NCBI GenBank assembly: GCA_947489685.1
Contig: CANLEM010000004.1
Span: 124,001 to 188,000, forward strand
Direction: 5' to 3'
Origin: an uncultured Aquimarina sp.
Lineage (GTDB): Bacteria > Bacteroidota > Bacteroidia > Flavobacteriales > Flavobacteriaceae
Length of the DNA stretch: 64,000 nucleotides
A program made the position numbers and the translations under genes. Below are positions 18,481 to 25,415 of this stretch, one piece after another; the first letter of the stretch is position 1, and every line of letters begins with the position of its first letter. The notes under the pieces are model-generated. The model was not told the DNA's origin. It saw nothing but the letters and a program-made list of their open reading frames with translations, and made no database searches.

Positions 18481-19332
18481 ATGAACACCCAAAATCAGAA
18501 AAATAAATATCAATTATTAGTCTTAACAGACCTAACTCAAAAGTCTGACACAGCATTGAGAAATGCTATTAACATGGCAAAAGCAATAGATGGAAGTATT
18601 GAAATATACCATGTAGGTTCACCCTTAGATGTTGTAAAATATGAAAATCAAGTTTCTTCTATGCGCGAAATCGCTAAGAAACGCATTGCCACTGAAAAAA
18701 AGCTACGGGATTTAGCACATCTTATCTCAAAAGAGGAAAATATTGCTGTTTCCTATGGTTTTACTTTGGGTAATGTGAAAAACGAAATCCAACATCATAT
18801 TAAGAAAACCAATCCAGATATTGTAGTTATCGGAAAAAGGAAGAAAAAACTAGTGGATTTCTTAGAAGATGGAGTAACAAAGTTTTTATTAAACAAACAT
18901 TCGGGCCCTATTTTGATTGTAGGAGAAGGTAACGAAATCCAAGCAGATAGAGAGATTTCATTAGGTTTTTATAGTAATGCTATAGATGATCATACCCTAC
19001 AAATCACTAAAGATCTTAACAAGCATTCTAAAAATCCCATAAAATTCTTCAGCATCCGTAAGAAGTCTGCTGCAGCTGTAACAAAATCTACAATTGACCA
19101 AATAAAAACTGTTTTCAATGATCACAATACTGTAGAATACGAATTCGAAGAAAACTCTTATTCGCTCGAAGGTCTGGAAAACTACGTTTCTAAAAACAAT
19201 GTAGAGTTATTGTGTATGGGACGTTTTAGCACAGAAAAAGGATGGATGGACCGACTTTTTAACAGAAAGTCGAAAATGGATGGTATTATTGAAAAAATAA
19301 GCGTTCCTCTGCTCGTTACAGGAGGAAAATAA
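18481..19332 (+). CDS. Tandem universal stress protein
   Basis: I start this 283-residue protein at the ATG at 18481 (MNTQNQKNKYQLLVLTDL). The frame extends upstream, but those codons encode an unrelated hydrophobic stretch. It has two UspA-like alpha/beta domains. The first (about 10-145) ends in the family motif PDIVVIGKRKK...LNKHSGPILIV; the second (about 155-283) is more degenerate and ends NVELLCMGRFS...KISVPLLVTGG. Such tandem proteins are cytoplasmic and respond to stress or energy limitation. No ATP-binding G-2x-G-9x-G(S/T) motif is complete, so nucleotide binding is uncertain. A perfect terminator follows. Confidence 0.85.
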   Translation: MNTQNQKNKYQLLVLTDLTQKSDTALRNAINMAKAIDGSIEIYHVGSPLDVVKYENQVSSMREIAKKRIATEKKLRDLAHLISKEENIAVSYGFTLGNVKNEIQHHIKKTNPDIVVIGKRKKKLVDFLEDGVTKFLLNKHSGPILIVGEGNEIQADREISLGFYSNAIDDHTLQITKDLNKHSKNPIKFFSIRKKSAAAVTKSTIDQIKTVFNDHNTVEYEFEENSYSLEGLENYVSKNNVELLCMGRFSTEKGWMDRLFNRKSKMDGIIEKISVPLLVTGGK

Positions 19333-19406
19333 TTGGTTATCATACCACGCCACGTATATATTTCTACTATTCATTATGTCAGAAATATCTGAAATACATA
19401 CATATA

Positions 19407-19450
19407 AAAACTCTAAAGCCTATATCATTATATATAGGCTTTAGAGTTTT
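19407..19450. terminator. Strong bidirectional terminator
   Basis: AAAACTCTAAAGCCTATA and its exact complement form an 18-bp stem with A and T tails, between the plus-strand universal stress gene and the converging minus-strand nitronate monooxygenase gene. Confidence 0.9.
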
Positions 19451-19508
19451 TATATGTTAATTATTCTGAAACTTTGTGTATTGTATAATCTAATACTCCG
19501 CTAAGTTA

Positions 19509-20486
19509 TTATTTATACGTTTCTAATAATTTAAACTGTTCTTGGATAGCACTTGTGAATTCCGTTTTTAGGTTTAAAACTAAATCTCTTACACTAAGTG
19601 AATTATTAATAGCGGTTACCCCTTGACCAGCCGACCAAATAGTAGCCCAAGCTTTAGCCTCATCTTCATTAACGGTTAATTCTTCACCAAAATCTACCTT
19701 ACTTTTTTGTGCCAACATTTCTTCTGTAATTCCCATCGCTTTCAGACTTGGTCCCAAAAAATTGGCAGAAACACCAGAAATGGCAGCAGTGTACACAATA
19801 TCACTCGCTCCACAATCTATAATCATATCCCTATATGCTTTTGGTGCCTTACTTTCTTCAGTATTAATAAAACGAGTTCCCATATACGCCAAATCTGCTC
19901 CCATTTGCATAGCAGAGGCTATATCTCTTCCGGTACTTATACAACCCGAAAGTAATATAGTTTTATTAAAGAATTTTTTAATTTCTGTAACCAAAGGCAT
20001 AGGGTTTATTGTTCCTGCATGTCCTCCGGCGCCTGCCGAAACAAGAATTAGTCCATCTACACCAGCTTCATTAGCTTTTTCTGCATGACGTTTTTTAATC
20101 ACATCATGAAATACTAATCCTCCATAAGCATGAACAGTATCCACCAATTCTGAAACAGCACCCAGCGATGTTATAATTAACGGAACTTTATGTTTAACAC
20201 ACAAGGCTAGATCTGCCTTTAATCTTGGGTTCGAATGATGAACAATTAGGTTCACACCAAATGGTGCTGCTTTTTTACCTGTTTCTTTTTCAAAATCTGA
20301 AAGTGCCGTTTTTATTTCGATCAGCCATTCTTCAAATCCTTCAGACGTTCGTTGGTTTAATGCAGGAAATGTGCCTACAATTCCATTCTTACAACACTCA
20401 ATAACCAATTGAGGTCCTGATATCAAAAACATTGGCGCCGCTATGGCAGGTAATGTTAATTCTTTAATAAAGGATGCTTTACTCAT
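19509..20486 (-). CDS. Nitronate monooxygenase family flavoenzyme
   Basis: This 325-residue TIM-barrel enzyme matches the FMN-dependent NMO/2-nitropropane dioxygenase family. Motifs seen are PAIAAPMFLISGP at the N-terminus, the FMN-contacting SAGAGGHAG with the conserved His, LSGCISTGRDIASAMQMGADLAYMGTRF (in two parts), and VYTAAISGVSANFL. Family members oxidise propionate-3-nitronate or related nitronates. Some paralogues act as enoyl reductases, so the exact substrate cannot be set from sequence. It lies alone, converging with the stress protein gene. Confidence 0.85.
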   Translation of the reverse strand: MSKASFIKELTLPAIAAPMFLISGPQLVIECCKNGIVGTFPALNQRTSEGFEEWLIEIKTALSDFEKETGKKAAPFGVNLIVHHSNPRLKADLALCVKHKVPLIITSLGAVSELVDTVHAYGGLVFHDVIKKRHAEKANEAGVDGLILVSAGAGGHAGTINPMPLVTEIKKFFNKTILLSGCISTGRDIASAMQMGADLAYMGTRFINTEESKAPKAYRDMIIDCGASDIVYTAAISGVSANFLGPSLKAMGITEEMLAQKSKVDFGEELTVNEDEAKAWATIWSAGQGVTAINNSLSVRDLVLNLKTEFTSAIQEQFKLLETYK

Positions 20487-20710
20487 TCTATAATTTATAT
20501 TTAAGAGATAACTTTAAATGAAATTATCATCGATTCGCAGTTTTCTTTCTGCAATATAATATTATAATATGTTTTATTGTTGAGATTTTTTTGGTGATGA
20601 CTTATCGCAAAACATTTTAGCCAATTTCCATATTAAGAAATAGGTTTTTCTTTGTTTAAAAGATTATTTCTAGTCGTTATATTTTTAGTAGTGTTCTAAT
20701 TAAGAGCATA

Positions 20711-20754
20711 AAAAAATCAGTAAATAAAAAATATTTTTTATTTACTGATTTTAA
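20711..20754 (-). terminator. Terminator of the His-heptad lipoprotein gene
   Basis: AAAATCAGTAAATAAAAA pairs exactly with its complement around ATAT. A-rich sequence on the left gives a U-tract on the minus strand. Confidence 0.8.
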
Positions 20755-20774
20755 ATAACTATATCTATAATTAT

Positions 20775-21284
20775 TTATTTTTGATCAGATTCAGCCTCCT
20801 TAGTTTTTTCTTGATCCTCTTTCATCATCTTTTCATCTTCATCTGTAATGCGTTTGTGTTCAGAAGCTATATTTTTATGCTCACTTTCCATATTTTCATG
20901 CTCGCTCTTCATAGATTCATGTTCTGTAGTCATTTGTTCTAATGTAATCTCTCCAGAAGCATGTTTTGTCTCTAATTCGGCATGTTTTTCTATTAATGCT
21001 TTGTGAGCCGAGATAAGTTCACCATGTTTAGCTAATAACGCTGTGTGATTCTTTTCGGTTACTACATGAATAGAATCATTTTCGATGGATTTATGAGCTG
21101 ATACCATTTGCTGGTGATCATCTTTCATAGCATTGTGTTCTGCTTCCATTTTATTATGAGACTCTTCCATTTCAGAATGTTCAGCGACCAAGGCTTTGTG
21201 CTCTGGTGCTTCAGCTGGGTTTTGTTTACAAGAAACGAAGAAAAGAACCGATGCAATTACTGTTAATTTACTAAGTGTTTTCAT
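20775..21284 (-). CDS. Coiled-coil lipoprotein with a histidine in every heptad
   Basis: The 169-residue protein has a lipoprotein signal (VLFFVSCKQ, acylated C19). The rest is one long amphipathic helix. Sixteen histidines lie at 29, 36, 43, 50, 57, 64, 73, 80, 87, 94, 101, 108, 122, 129, 136 and 143. All gaps are 7 (one is 14) except a single 9-residue shift after 64. The flanking residues are Glu/Lys-rich (HKALVAEH, HENMESEH). A His stripe with neighbouring Glu could bind Zn or Cu in the periplasm, or tune a coiled coil by pH. It is divergent from a Fur-family regulator, which supports metal control. The metal role is inferred; no known family is assigned. Confidence 0.75.
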   Translation of the reverse strand: MKTLSKLTVIASVLFFVSCKQNPAEAPEHKALVAEHSEMEESHNKMEAEHNAMKDDHQQMVSAHKSIENDSIHVVTEKNHTALLAKHGELISAHKALIEKHAELETKHASGEITLEQMTTEHESMKSEHENMESEHKNIASEHKRITDEDEKMMKEDQEKTKEAESDQK

Positions 21285-21333
21285 GATTTTGGTTAATTGG
21301 TTTACAATTCAAGTATATATAAAACTATTTTTT

Positions 21334-21351
21334 TTATAAAATATTTTATAA
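21334..21351. promoter_or_regulatory. 18-bp perfect palindrome between the lipoprotein and Fur-family genes
   Basis: TTATAAAATATTTTATAA is exactly symmetric and lies between divergent genes, 50 bp upstream of the lipoprotein start. Fur-family operators are AT-rich palindromes of this size. Since it contains only A and T, chance occurrence is possible. Confidence 0.35.
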
Positions 21352-21455
21352 TATCATTTTGGAAATATTTACGTAATTTAAAAAGTTCCTTTACATATAT
21401 TTAGACTTATAGTCATTATTTTAGATATTGTAAAAAGAAGTTTGAATATTGCATT

Positions 21456-21839
21456 ATGGAAATCAAAAAGACAAGAAATACCGAAAAGCAAAATCTTGTA
21501 AGAGATATTTTATCCAAAACTGAGCATACGATGTCTGCTGAAGATATTATAGGCGCTATGCCTGTAAAAGTTAATAAAACCACCATTTATAGGATCTTAG
21601 ATCGATTTGCAGAAAAAGGCGAAGTTCATTTTATCACTGGTAAAAATGGTAAGGCTTATTATGCTCTTTGTGATGGTTGCGGAACATCTCATAAAATTCA
21701 TAATCATATTCATTTCGAGTGTAAAGTATGTGAGGAGGTAACTTGTCAACCAAATACATTAAATGTACCAAACCTAGAAGGGTTTACCATTCAGGAAACC
21801 CAGTTTTTGGTCATTGGCGTTTGTAATAAATGTAAATAA
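21456..21839 (+). CDS. Fur-family metalloregulator (Zur/PerR/Fur type)
   Basis: The 127-residue protein has an N-terminal winged helix (AEDIIGAMPVKVNKTTIYRILDRFAEKGEV) with the family recognition helix. A C-terminal dimerisation/metal domain follows (HNHIHFECKVC). Structural zinc cysteines C89, C92 (CKVC) and C123, C126 (CNKC) are present, and His82, 84 and 86 form the sensing site. C72, C75 and C97 are extra. Fur-family repressors bind palindromic operators when metal-loaded. Neighbours (His-rich lipoprotein, merC-like gene) suggest zinc or another thiophilic metal, but the cognate metal is not settled. Confidence 0.88.
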   Translation: MEIKKTRNTEKQNLVRDILSKTEHTMSAEDIIGAMPVKVNKTTIYRILDRFAEKGEVHFITGKNGKAYYALCDGCGTSHKIHNHIHFECKVCEEVTCQPNTLNVPNLEGFTIQETQFLVIGVCNKCK

Positions 21840-21842
21840 AGT

Positions 21843-21872
21843 TAAACCGCTAGCTCTCCAGCTAACGGTTTC
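21843..21872 (+). terminator. Terminator of the Fur-family gene
   Basis: AAACCG-c-TAGC and GCTA-a-CGGTTT form a stem with one mismatch around TCTCCA, directly after the stop. The T-tract is weak. Confidence 0.5.
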
Positions 21873-21914
21873 GTAACTACACATCCTCGACGTAAGTAAA
21901 ATGACAAATATCTT

Positions 21915-22268
21915 TTATCTTACTGCTATAGGATAGTTTTCTTCTCTACTACGTACCGTACCAGATGTTCTAGGTCCACTTCCTCTGGCATCCATGATTC
22001 CCACTACATGTGGCGAAGTCAAAGAAGTACCGCTTAATGTTGCATATCCGCCATCCAAATGGGTACTTGTAACACTGCTACTGGTGGCAATAACATCGAT
22101 TGGTTCAGTCTTAGAGTTTTTAAAAACAATAATGTATTGATCTGGACTAACTTTTCCTTCAGTACATGTTGGTTCTACAACCAATTCTACCACATTATCA
22201 GAAACATTTTCATCCTCACAGGAAGTAATTAGTATAGCACTAAAACTTAGTTTCTGAAAATTTAGCAT
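21915..22268 (-). pseudogene. Internally deleted remnant of a subtilisin-like (S8) lipoprotein protease
   Basis: The 117-codon frame joins two ends of a subtilase. Its start looks like an exported lipoprotein (ILITSCEDEN) leading into an I9 propeptide strand (SPDQYIIVFKN). After only ~35 residues it runs into the catalytic Ser box, GGYATLSGTSLTSPHVVG, and a short C-terminus. A working S8 peptidase has about 200 residues between these parts, holding the Asp and His boxes; neither is present. The frame is still open, so the deletion appears to be in-frame or recent. It cannot be an active protease. Confidence 0.65.
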
Positions 22269-22619
22269 TTGAGTTAAAATTTGTGATTAGTCCCCAAAAA
22301 TATAAATTCAAATAAAAAGTTCATTATGGAAAAACCGTATCTCAAACTATTAATTTACAGTATTTTGCGCTACAAAAACAAAACAAATTTAGTTATTGCA
22401 ATGTTGTTGCTTTAACAAATACGGTATTTACGAGCTTATTTATGATCTTAAAATTCTTGGTTTATTTTAATCAAAATTCAATTCTATTTTTAACTTAATT
22501 TAACTCGTGTTAACTAAAATTTAACTATTTCAAATTCTAAAAGTGTGTAAAAATGTTCTTTAAATCAAAGAAAGAAGTGACTCTCATTTTTGATTTCACA
22601 ACTGTAAAAAAATATTAAC
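22269..22619. other. AT-rich intergenic region with a degenerate operator-like site
   Basis: No gene seen. GCAATGTTGTTGC (22398-22410) resembles the perfect palindrome GCAACAAAGTTGC found at 22620, with one mismatched pair, and may be a weak second copy of the same operator. Confidence 0.35.
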
Positions 22620-22656
22620 GCAACAAAGTTGCATTTATAAAATAATATTATCTTTG
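22620..22656 (+). promoter_or_regulatory. Promoter of the merC-folE operon overlapped by palindrome GCAACAAAGTTGC
   Basis: TTG at 22629-22631 and TATCTTTG at 22649-22656 form a Bacteroidota promoter (17-bp gap), 25 bp before the GTG start. The perfect dyad GCAAC-AAA-GTTGC (22620-22632) covers the -33 box, the position expected for a repressor site. The nearby Fur-family protein is the obvious candidate ligand, which is an inference. Confidence 0.5.
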
Positions 22657-22681
22657 CCAACTTAAACAAATACATATTTTT

Positions 22682-23083
22682 GTGAATATATCTCGTATAC
22701 GTAACAACTCGGATACCTTGGGAATCGTAGCAAGCGGTTTATGTTTAGCACATTGCCTGGTTACTCCTTTTCTTTTTATGGCTCATACTGGATCAGTAAT
22801 CTTTCAAGGGGAGCATCCTGCCTGGTGGAAATCTTTAGATATTATTTTTTTAGGGCTTTCTTTTATAGCAATTCGAAAGTCTATTAAAACCACTTCAAAA
22901 CCAAACATTAAATACGCTTTTTGGATAAGCTGGTTACTGTTATTTGTTATTGTCGTTAATGAAAAACTAACCGCGTTTCCTCTAGCCGAAGAAGCAATAT
23001 ATGTAGTATCTATATTATTGGTGGTCTTGCATGTATACAATTTAAAATATTGTCAATGTCAACAAGAATGTTGTAAAAACTAA
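22682..23083 (+). CDS. MerC domain membrane protein
   Basis: This 133-residue protein has four hydrophobic helices. The N-terminal MerC signature is LGIVASGLCLAHCLVTPFLF with its cysteine pair, and the tail is Cys-rich (YCQCQQECCKN). MerC proteins were described as mercuric ion transporters; the many Bacteroidota homologues probably move other thiophilic metals. Translation starts at a GTG at 22682; no ATG lies before the conserved helix. The gene is 8 bp from folE and probably co-transcribed with it under the metal-type promoter upstream. Confidence 0.8.
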   Translation: MNISRIRNNSDTLGIVASGLCLAHCLVTPFLFMAHTGSVIFQGEHPAWWKSLDIIFLGLSFIAIRKSIKTTSKPNIKYAFWISWLLLFVIVVNEKLTAFPLAEEAIYVVSILLVVLHVYNLKYCQCQQECCKN

Positions 23084-23091
23084 ATAGGGTT

Positions 23092-23760
23092 ATGAAAATG
23101 ACTAAAGAGGAAATAGAATCAATAGGAAACGCTCATATTTCTGATACTGTAGAAACCCCTTTGCGAAAAGATGCTTTTGAAAAATCTGATACTGATAAAA
23201 TCGCAAATATCCAATATCATTTTTCGGAGATCATGAAAGAGTTGGGTCTCGATCTAACAGATGACAGCCTTTCGGGAACTCCGTATAGGGTAGCCAAAAT
23301 GTACGTAAAAGAGCTTTTTTATGGCTTGAATCCAAAAAATCGTCCCAAAATTTCAACTTTCGATAATAAGTATGGGTATCAGAAAATGCTGGTAGAACAA
23401 AATATTATTATCGACTCTGCTTGTGAACATCATTTTTTACCCATAGTAGGTACAGCACATGTAGGGTATATTCCAAAAGATAAAGTAGTGGGATTGTCAA
23501 AAATTAATAGGTTAGTAGATTATTATGCCCATCGGCCACAAGTACAAGAAAGACTTTGTTTGCAGATTCTAGAGGATTTACAACAAACTTTAGAAACAGA
23601 AGATGTAATTGTTATAGTAAATGCGAAACATTTATGTGTTTCTTCTAGAGGCATTAAAGATAAAAGTACCTATACCACCACAATGGAGTTTGGGGGCGCA
23701 TTTAAAGAAACTGCACTCAGAAATGAGTTTTTCGGGATTATTAAAAACAATACTGATTAG
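23092..23760 (+). CDS. folE: GTP cyclohydrolase I
   Basis: This zinc enzyme converts GTP to 7,8-dihydroneopterin triphosphate, the first step to folate and related pterins. In its 222 residues the Zn ligands C111, H114 (CEHHF) and C182 (HLCVSSRG) are all present. So are the signatures HVGYIPKDKVVGLSKINRL and RPQVQERL. Its placement in an operon with a MerC-like metal protein is notable. Metal-limited bacteria often keep a second GTP cyclohydrolase under zinc control, so this could be such a regulated copy. Whether another folE exists outside the window is unknown. Confidence 0.95.
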   Translation: MKMTKEEIESIGNAHISDTVETPLRKDAFEKSDTDKIANIQYHFSEIMKELGLDLTDDSLSGTPYRVAKMYVKELFYGLNPKNRPKISTFDNKYGYQKMLVEQNIIIDSACEHHFLPIVGTAHVGYIPKDKVVGLSKINRLVDYYAHRPQVQERLCLQILEDLQQTLETEDVIVIVNAKHLCVSSRGIKDKSTYTTTMEFGGAFKETALRNEFFGIIKNNTD

Positions 23761-23929
23761 CTGATTTATTAGATAATGAAACTTTAAATTTCTCATATAA
23801 ACTCGAAACAAAGCTTTACGTACTAACAAAAGTCTTCAATACTAGCATACTTATTACTCTCTTACCCTTTATTTGTAAAGATTCAATACATACCTAATGG
23901 GAAATGATTCTTGTTAACACCTCCTACCC

Positions 23930-24490
23930 TTAAGCAACCACCAATTCTTGGTACATAGGATCTTTTTCGATCATTTGTAATAGTTGTTTTTTGGCCATGA
24001 ATTTTTTCTTTCGAGTGTATCCTTCGGTGTATCCTGTAATGTTCGAAATTTCTTTCATAGATCTTCCTTCAAAAAATAGCTGTAACAATCTTTTGTTATC
24101 AGTGCTTAGTTTTTGAAAGTGTTTTCTGTACAAGTGTTCTCGTTCTTGATTTTCTATATCATTCATAATTGTATCATTAACTCCTTCGAAACGACTTTGC
24201 TCATTTTCTAAAATCAATCTCTGTTTTTTTCGTAACCTATTTCTCCAAAGGTTTTTGCAGATTCCATAAAAATACGTGGTAATCGGCACTCTGATCTCCA
24301 AAATACCCGATTTCAGCTTTTGATACAGTACTACCAATGCATCTTGAAAAACATCTTCGACATCCTCAAAATTTCCATAATTACGTAAAATATACCCTTG
24401 GATATAGCGTATATTATCTCTATAAAAACGTGTTAATATTCTTTCATCCCCATCGATGATCCCGGCTATGAGCACTTGATCTTTATTCAT
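23930..24490 (-). CDS. ECF-type RNA polymerase sigma factor
   Basis: The protein has 186 residues. Region 2 (FYRDNIRYIQGYILRNYG, then DVEDVFQDALVVLYQKL) and region 4 (LSTDNKRLLQLFFEGRSMKEI, TEGYTRKKKFMAKKQL) are clear. Region 3 is absent, as in ECF sigma factors. No anti-sigma gene is next to it. The genes upstream encode a response regulator and a TPR kinase on the same strand, but a 245-bp gap and a -7-like box separate them. The target genes are unknown. Confidence 0.85.
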   Translation of the reverse strand: MNKDQVLIAGIIDGDERILTRFYRDNIRYIQGYILRNYGNFEDVEDVFQDALVVLYQKLKSGILEIRVPITTYFYGICKNLWRNRLRKKQRLILENEQSRFEGVNDTIMNDIENQEREHLYRKHFQKLSTDNKRLLQLFFEGRSMKEISNITGYTEGYTRKKKFMAKKQLLQMIEKDPMYQELVVA

Positions 24491-24566
24491 TGTTATAGTG
24501 TGTTTGTGTAGTTTCTGTAATTAGAATAAACTCATTCTCATTTCTTATTCATCTGCTTTTACGGCA

Positions 24567-24574
24567 CAAACATA
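24567..24574 (-). promoter_or_regulatory. -7 promoter box of the sigma factor gene
   Basis: On the minus strand TATGTTTG matches TAnnTTTG about 75 bp before the start codon. The -33 box is not clear. Confidence 0.35.
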
Positions 24575-24735
24575 AATCGACTATGGTGCATATCCTTACA
24601 GATTTCTGTAAAGCGATAGTATTTTTTAGAAAAATAGTGTGATTTTGATATAAGAAAATCGAGTCTGTTAAAGTATTCCTTCCAAGGGTGAAAAAATCAA
24701 ATCTAAAAATGGCCTATGTGTAGCTTTTAATAGGA

Positions 24736-25404
24736 CTATAGCAATCCCAGATCCTTAACAATCGCTACCAAATGTGTAGTATTTTTGGCTTTAAAATCAT
24801 CAAAAAGTTTGCTTACTTTTTTATCGATAGAGCTTTCGCTATTGGGTGTGATTTTTTGTTCTTTTAATTTAAGTCTGATTTCTTTCTTGGTAAATCCTTT
24901 AGCTAACTCTTCGAGCAAAATCATATCCAAATCATCCAGATGTACCATTTGATTGGCATTAGTGTTATCGGTTAACGCTTTAGGAAACATTATTTTTTCT
25001 TGATACACTCCATCGATACAATTGGTCAATTCTTTTATGGCGTCCTGACCTTTGCACACATACCCATTGATGTTATACTTTTCGAACAGCATATTGATTT
25101 TGTCCGGTCGATCCTCTTGAGAATACACAATAACCTTAATGTCTGGTTGGATATTTCTTATATCTCTTATAAGTTCTATACCAGAAGTTCTGGTTTGCAC
25201 TTTATGATCTTCTTTAAAAGAAAGATCTGTTATAAGTAATTCGAAAGGACTATCATCCTGATGTGCTTTTCTAAATTTTAGGTACGCATCATCGCAATAT
25301 TTGGCCTCCTCAATATGGGATATTCCAATTTGATCGTTAAGTATTTTTATAATTCCTTGATTGGCTATCTCATAATCTTCGGCCACCAATACTTTAGTAA
25401 ACAT
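24736..25404 (-). CDS. Response regulator
   Basis: This 222-residue protein has an N-terminal receiver domain (KVLVAEDYEIANQG, phospho-acceptor D60 in LLITDLSF, YSQEDR, and the conserved Lys in GYVCKGQ). The C-terminal helical domain ends SSIDKKVSKLFDDFKAKNTTHLVAIVKDLGLL, which has the spacing of a LuxR/FixJ-like helix-turn-helix but diverges from the consensus. It lies 11 bp after the TPR kinase, which should be its partner. DNA binding is likely but not certain. Confidence 0.85.
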   Translation of the reverse strand: MFTKVLVAEDYEIANQGIIKILNDQIGISHIEEAKYCDDAYLKFRKAHQDDSPFELLITDLSFKEDHKVQTRTSGIELIRDIRNIQPDIKVIVYSQEDRPDKINMLFEKYNINGYVCKGQDAIKELTNCIDGVYQEKIMFPKALTDNTNANQMVHLDDLDMILLEELAKGFTKKEIRLKLKEQKITPNSESSIDKKVSKLFDDFKAKNTTHLVAIVKDLGLL

Positions 25405-25415
25405 CGTGCTAATTT

